A stretch of DNA of 64,000 bases from Paracoccus acridae (GTDB lineage: Bacteria > Pseudomonadota > Alphaproteobacteria > Rhodobacterales > Rhodobacteraceae), in the NCBI RefSeq assembly GCF_014642735.1, contig NZ_BMIV01000002.1, positions 248,001 through 312,000 of the forward strand, in the 5' to 3' direction. Shown in pieces: positions 60,106 through 64,000 of this stretch. The position numbers were made by a program, and so were the translations under genes. The notes under the pieces were generated by a model. It ran no database searches. It saw only the letters and a list, made by a program, of their open reading frames with translations, and was not told where the DNA came from. Every line of letters begins with the position of its first letter. Position 1 is the stretch's first letter.

Positions 60106-60528
60106 CTACAGGACGCGGTGGCGGACCTGGGCCGAAAGCTCGATCGCGGCGGCGTGCAGGCGCGGGATGTTCAACTGGTGCCGGATCTCGGCCAGCATCG
60201 CGACCTCGCCTTCGTACAGGCGTCCATCCGCCGCGCCCACGTCGCAGGCCAAGGCATAGGCAGTCTCATACAGTTTTTCCGGCAAGGCGTCGCGGATCAG
60301 GCCGAACAGGGCGTCGATGCCGTCCTCATGCTCGAACAGGGTTATGACCGTCTGGCTGATCGCACGGATGCGGTCGTCGTCATAGGATGCGAAAACCGGG
60401 TAATGATCGACGCTGCGCTGGATCGCCACCAGTTCCGAGGTGCGATAGGTCTGGTCGGACGCCGACACGGCAACCATCACCGCCACCAAGGCATCGCAGG
60501 GCGAGAACGAAGGCAGGTCGATGGTCAT
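60106..60528 (-). CDS. TerB-family tellurite-resistance-like protein
   Basis: A 140-residue helical protein with a TerB/DjlA-like fold. The core CDALVAVMVAVSASDQTYRTSELVAIQ and ACDVGAADGRLYEGEVAMLAEIR keep the two acidic repeat positions that bind metal in this family. The start at 60528 (MTIDLPS) has CAGGAC upstream. It converges with dacB, their stop codons being adjacent. A real link to tellurite has not been shown for most of these proteins. Confidence 0.82.
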   Translation of the reverse strand: MTIDLPSFSPCDALVAVMVAVSASDQTYRTSELVAIQRSVDHYPVFASYDDDRIRAISQTVITLFEHEDGIDALFGLIRDALPEKLYETAYALACDVGAADGRLYEGEVAMLAEIRHQLNIPRLHAAAIELSAQVRHRVL

Positions 60529-60565
60529 GTCTGGTCCTGTGTCAGTCGGCATCTGGTGCAAATTA

Positions 60566-60594
60566 TTGACCATTCACCCTGCTTTCAATAAGGC
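60566..60594 (+). promoter_or_regulatory. Promoter of lysS
   Basis: TTGACC (60566-60571) and TAAGGC (60589-60594) are 17 bases apart, 30 bases before the lysS start codon. Confidence 0.55.
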
Positions 60595-60623
60595 GTCAAG
60601 CCTTGGAACAGGAGAAGTATGCG

Positions 60624-62207
60624 ATGACCACGCTGCGCGACGCCGCAATGCAATCGAAGGCCTGGCCGTTCGAGGAGGCGCGCCGGGTGCTGAAACGCTA
60701 TGAAAAGAAGGATCCCGAAAAGGGCTATGTCCTGTTCGAGACGGGCTATGGCCCATCCGGCCTGCCCCATATCGGCACCTTCGGAGAGGTCGCGCGCACG
60801 ACGATGATCCGCCGCGCGTTCCAGATCATCAGCGACATCCCGACCCGGCTGTTCTGCTTTTCGGACGACATGGACGGGATGCGCAAGGTGCCCGAGAATG
60901 TCCCGAACCAGGACATGCTGCGCCAGCATCTGCAGGAACCGCTGACCACGGTGCCCGACCCCTTCGGCGAATACGACAGCTTCGGCAGCCACAACAACGC
61001 CATGCTGCGCCGCTTCCTGGACACCTTCGGCTTCGAATACGAATTCATCAGCGCGACGGAATTCTACAAGTCCGGCCGGTTCGACGACACGCTGCTGCTG
61101 GCGGCCGAGCGTTACGACGCGATCATGGAGGTGATGCTGGCATCCCTGCGCGAGGAACGCCAGCAGACCTATAGCTGCTTCCTGCCGATCAGCCCCAAGA
61201 CCGGCAAGGTCCTGTATGTGCCGATCAAGCATGTGGACGCGAAGAACGGCACCATCACCTTCGACGACGAGGATGGGCAGGAACTGACCCTGCCGGTGAC
61301 GGGCGGGCAGGTGAAGCTGCAATGGAAGCCCGACTTCGGCGCCCGCTGGGCCGCGCTTGACGTTGACTTCGAGATGTATGGCAAGGACCATTCCACCAAC
61401 ACGCCGATCTATGACGGCATCTGCCGCATTCTCGGTGGGCGGGCGCCGGAACATTTCACCTATGAACTGTTCCTGGACCAGCACGGCCAGAAGATATCGA
61501 AGTCCAAGGGCAACGGGCTGTCCATCGACGAATGGCTGACCTATGCGGCGACCGAAAGCCTGTCCTATTTCATGTATCAGAAGCCCAAGACGGCCAAACG
61601 GATGTATTTCGACGTGATCCCCAAGGCCGTCGATGAATATCACCAGCAACTGCGCGCCTATCCCGACCAGACGCCGGACCAGCAGCTTGCGAACCCGGTC
61701 TGGCACATCCACGGCGGCGAGGTTCCCGCATCCGACATGGTGGTGCCGTTCCAGATGCTGCTGAACCTGGCATCGGTCGCGGGGGCCAAGGACAAGGACG
61801 GCCTCTGGGGCTTCATCCGCCGCTATGCGCCCGAAGCCTCGCCCGAGACGCATCCGGGGCTGGACCAGGCGGCGGGCTTTGCCGTGCGCTACTTCACCGA
61901 CTTCGTGGCCCCCACCCGCCAGTTCCGCGAACCGACCGAGGTCGAACGCCGCGCGATGGAGGATCTGGCAGCCCACCTGGCCGCCTGGGACCAGCCGGCG
62001 GATGCCGAGGCCTTGCAGTCGATGGTCTTCGCCATCGGCAAGGATCACGGCTTCGAGCCGCTGCGCGACTGGTTCGCCGCGCTTTATCAGGTGTTGTTGG
62101 GGGCGGACCAAGGGCCGCGCTTTGGCGGCTTCATCGCGCTGTACGGCATCGAGGAGACACGCGCGCTGATCGAGAAGGCCTTGGCAGGGGAACTGGTGGC
62201 GGCTTAA
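60624..62207 (+). CDS. lysS: Lysyl-tRNA synthetase, class I
   Basis: A 527-residue class I lysyl-tRNA synthetase. The HIGH-type motif is [15 protein letters not shown] (about residues 42-56) and the KMSKS-type motif is KISKSKGNG; class II motifs are absent. Class I LysRS is usual for archaea and for alphaproteobacteria of this group. The start at 60624 ([19 protein letters not shown]) has AGGAGA upstream, whereas the frame begins at a TTG seven codons earlier. The stop overlaps recR by four bases. Confidence 0.95.
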   Translation: MTTLRDAAMQSKAWPFEEARRVLKRYEKKDPEKGYVLFETGYGPSGLPHIGTFGEVARTTMIRRAFQIISDIPTRLFCFSDDMDGMRKVPENVPNQDMLRQHLQEPLTTVPDPFGEYDSFGSHNNAMLRRFLDTFGFEYEFISATEFYKSGRFDDTLLLAAERYDAIMEVMLASLREERQQTYSCFLPISPKTGKVLYVPIKHVDAKNGTITFDDEDGQELTLPVTGGQVKLQWKPDFGARWAALDVDFEMYGKDHSTNTPIYDGICRILGGRAPEHFTYELFLDQHGQKISKSKGNGLSIDEWLTYAATESLSYFMYQKPKTAKRMYFDVIPKAVDEYHQQLRAYPDQTPDQQLANPVWHIHGGEVPASDMVVPFQMLLNLASVAGAKDKDGLWGFIRRYAPEASPETHPGLDQAAGFAVRYFTDFVAPTRQFREPTEVERRAMEDLAAHLAAWDQPADAEALQSMVFAIGKDHGFEPLRDWFAALYQVLLGADQGPRFGGFIALYGIEETRALIEKALAGELVAA

Positions 62208-62803
62208 AGCCGCCGCCGCGCGCGCAGCGCCGCGCTGATCGTGCCGTCGTCGAGGTAATCCAACTCCCCGCCGATCGGCACGCCCTGCGCCAGTCCCGTC
62301 ACGGCGGCGCCGGTTTCGGCCAGTGCGTCGGCGATGTAATGCGCCGTCGTCTGGCCGTCCACGGTGGCGTTCAGCGCCAGGATGACCTCGCGGATCTTCT
62401 CTCGCTCGACCCGGTCGATCAGGGACGGGATGCCCAGGTCGTCCGGCCCGATCTCGTCCAGGGCGGAGAGGGTGCCGCCCAGCACATGATAGCGGCCGCC
62501 GAAGGCGCGGCCCCGTTCCATGGCCCAAAGGTCGGCCACATCCTGGACCACGCACAATTCGCCCGTGGCGCGGGCGGGATCGGTGCAGATCGCGCATTCG
62601 TCGCGGTCGGTGATGTTGCCGCAGGTCACGCATTCGCGCGAATTGACGGCCACGCGGTCCAGCAGCCCGGCAAGCTGGGACATCTGCCCGCTGCGCTTGC
62701 GGATCAGGTGCAGCACGATGCGCCGGGCCGACCGGGGGCCAAGCCCCGGCAGCCGGGCCATCAAGCCGACAAGCGCCTGGATGTCGTCGCTGCCGTCGGC
62801 CAT
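62204..62803 (-). CDS. recR: Recombination protein RecR
   Basis: A 199-residue recombination mediator of the RecFOR pathway. The helix-hairpin-helix [20 protein letters not shown], the four-cysteine zinc finger (CVTCGN and CAICTD) and a Toprim domain ([13 protein letters not shown] through [15 protein letters not shown]) are all visible. It forms a recR-ybaB-dnaX group on the minus strand, in the usual reverse order dnaX-ybaB-recR. Confidence 0.96.
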   Translation of the reverse strand: MADGSDDIQALVGLMARLPGLGPRSARRIVLHLIRKRSGQMSQLAGLLDRVAVNSRECVTCGNITDRDECAICTDPARATGELCVVQDVADLWAMERGRAFGGRYHVLGGTLSALDEIGPDDLGIPSLIDRVEREKIREVILALNATVDGQTTAHYIADALAETGAAVTGLAQGVPIGGELDYLDDGTISAALRARRRL

Positions 62804-62805
62804 GC

Positions 62806-63150
62806 TCAGAAGGGCAGCTTCATGTCGGCGGGCAGGCCCAGTTCCTGGGTCACGCGGGCCATTTCGGACTGCATCCTGTCCTGCGCCTTGCGTTGCGCGT
62901 CCTTGATCGCGGCCAGGATCAGATCCTCGACCACTTCCTTTTCGGACGGCACGAAGATCGACGGGTCGATGTCAAGCGCGGTCAACTCGCCCTTGGCGGT
63001 GGCGGTGGCCTTGACCAGGCCCGCGCCGGACTCGCCGGTCACGGTGATGGTGTCCAGGCTGGCCTGCACCTGAGCCATCCGGTCCTGCATCTCCTTTGCG
63101 GCCTTCATCATCTTGGCCATGTCGCCAAAGCCGCCCAAACCCTTGATCAT
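62806..63150 (-). CDS. YbaB/EbfC nucleoid-associated protein
   Basis: A 114-residue DNA-binding protein forming dimers like tongs around DNA. The N-terminal [20 protein letters not shown] is helix 1 and [29 protein letters not shown] is the core. It lies two bases from recR and four from dnaX, the standard cluster in many bacteria. Confidence 0.95.
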   Translation of the reverse strand: MIKGLGGFGDMAKMMKAAKEMQDRMAQVQASLDTITVTGESGAGLVKATATAKGELTALDIDPSIFVPSEKEVVEDLILAAIKDAQRKAQDRMQSEMARVTQELGLPADMKLPF

Positions 63151-63154
63151 GTCT

Positions 63155-64000
63155 CTATTCCTCGTCCTCGAAGGGATCCCATTCCTCGACCTCGGCCACG
63201 GGGCCCTGGGTCAGTTCGTGCGGGTTGGCCGCGCCTTCCGCCTCGACGGCCTCGACCTCGGGGGCAACGCGCCGCACGTCGCGCAGTTTCGCGCCTGGAA
63301 ATGTCGCCAGCACCTGCTGCACAATCGGCAGCTGCATGGCCCGTTCCTCGCGTTCGCGCTGTTCCGCCGCCTGCTGTTCGGCAATGGTCGGCGCGCCACC
63401 TTCGTTCGTGACGGTGACGGCCCAGCGTTGTCCGCCCGTCCAGCCGCGCAGGCGCTCGGCCAGTTTCTGCGCCAGATCGCGGGGCGCGTTGCCCTTCGGC
63501 TCGAACTCGATCCGACCGGGGCTGTAGCGGACCAATCCCACATGCCGTTCCACCTGCACCAGCAGAAGCATGTCGCCCATCCGCCGGATCAGCTCCAGGA
63601 CCGAGGCGAAGTCGGGCCAGGCCGCGAAGGCGTCGGGGCTGACGGCAAGCGCCGTCGCAGCCCTCGACCGCTGCGCGATCACCGGCGCGGGACGCGCGGC
63701 CCGTGGGGCCTGCGAAGGCGCGGCTGGGACGCCCTGGCGCGCGAAATCGCCCGCCGCCTGCGCCTGCTGGACCCGGCGGATCAGCGCCTCGGGGTCGGGC
63801 AGGTCGGCCACGTGGGTCAGGCGGATGATCGCCATTTCCGCAGCCATCATCGCGTTCGGCGCCGCCGACACTTCCTCCAGCGCCTTGAGCAGCATCTGCC
63901 AAAGCCGGGTCAGCACCCGCATCGCCAGCTTCTCGGCCAATTCCCGCCCGCGCACGCGTTCGTCGGGCGCGATGGTCGGATCCTCGCCCGCATCCGGCGT
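63155..64000 (-). CDS. dnaX: DNA polymerase III gamma/tau subunit, C-terminal part (partial)
   Basis: The last 281 residues of DnaX; the ATPase part lies beyond the right edge. The visible region covers the end of domain III (DERVRGRELAEKLAMRVLTRLWQML), a linker rich in Ala and Pro, and the tau-specific C-terminal region that binds the alpha subunit (FAAWPDFASVLELIRRMGD, then VERHVGLVRYSPGRIEFEPKG). The tail ends in an acidic WDPFEDEE. The family and the adjacent ybaB and recR genes make the identity safe. Confidence 0.92.
   Translation of the reverse strand, partial: TPDAGEDPTIAPDERVRGRELAEKLAMRVLTRLWQMLLKALEEVSAAPNAMMAAEMAIIRLTHVADLPDPEALIRRVQQAQAAGDFARQGVPAAPSQAPRAARPAPVIAQRSRAATALAVSPDAFAAWPDFASVLELIRRMGDMLLLVQVERHVGLVRYSPGRIEFEPKGNAPRDLAQKLAERLRGWTGGQRWAVTVTNEGGAPTIAEQQAAEQREREERAMQLPIVQQVLATFPGAKLRDVRRVAPEVEAVEAEGAANPHELTQGPVAEVEEWDPFEDEE

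Noticed and set aside
60624..62207. Class I lysyl-tRNA synthetase as a transferred archaeal gene
   Set aside because: Class I LysRS is normal in alphaproteobacteria of this group, so it is not evidence of recent transfer here.

Overview
The window is a GC-rich alphaproteobacterial chromosome segment, most likely from Paracoccus or a close relative in the Rhodobacteraceae. The main evidence is the complex I (nuo/nqo) cluster, whose order, small interspersed genes and protein lengths (NuoA 121, NuoB 174, NuoD 412, NuoF 431, NuoI 163, NuoJ 200, NuoK 101 residues) follow the Paracoccus denitrificans nqo cluster as I remember it. A class I lysyl-tRNA synthetase, RNase J, RpoH and several Rhodobacterales-type small DUF proteins agree. 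Coding density is high, with many ATGA/TGATG overlaps. Several housekeeping-type promoters of the form TTGAC(A/T)-N16/17-TAGCGT can be read.

Layout. 1-2.9 kb: reductive pyrimidine catabolism (dihydropyrimidinase N-terminus, N-carbamoyl-beta-alanine amidase) divergent from a RutR-type regulator, with a near-perfect RutR operator on the amidase promoter. 3-5.5 kb: a divergent peptidoglycan pair, MepK-like DUF882 and a YcbB-type L,D-transpeptidase. 5.5-8.2 kb: lpxD, a dedicated acyl carrier protein and a ketoacyl-ACP synthase. 8.2-12.8 kb: IalB-like periplasmic protein, an intergenic region with two candidate small RNAs, a HerA-like ATPase and two Rhodobacterales orphan proteins. 12.8-16.4 kb: katA/oxyR divergent pair, TerC-family membrane protein, tRNA-Leu. 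16.4-18.8 kb: lipA (TTG start), a coiled-coil orphan and a secreted Asp/Asn-rich protein.

19-39.3 kb: the complete 14-subunit complex I operon (nuoA-N), with five extra small genes inserted (two small membrane/periplasmic proteins, a lipoprotein, a 61-residue protein and a carboxymuconolactone-decarboxylase-like protein), running on into birA, coaX and rnj. 39.2-44 kb: membrane protein, trmB, tRNA-Ser, an orphan 276-residue protein, fhs and a uracil-DNA glycosylase. 44.2-47.4 kb: capsule-export ATPase and KpsE-like protein with kdsA but no kpsM. 47.4-52.6 kb: BaiN-like flavoprotein, tRNA-Gln, adenine deaminase, then a decayed tRNA-Arg insertion of about 0.9 kb holding a truncated sulfotransferase. 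52.7-64 kb: rpoH, rluD, ubiK-like, the lgt-midA-pgeF-nadD-dacB operon, a TerB-like protein, lysS, recR, the YbaB nucleoid protein and the C-terminal part of dnaX.

Most of the window is core housekeeping. The parts that depart from it are the intergenic RNAs near 9.2-9.4 kb, the tRNA-Arg relic at 50.6-51.5 kb, the accessory genes and His-rich insertion in the complex I cluster, and several lineage-restricted proteins of unknown role. I found no CRISPR array, no intact transposon and no obvious undescribed multi-gene system. Family assignments come from recalled motifs and lengths; no database search was run.
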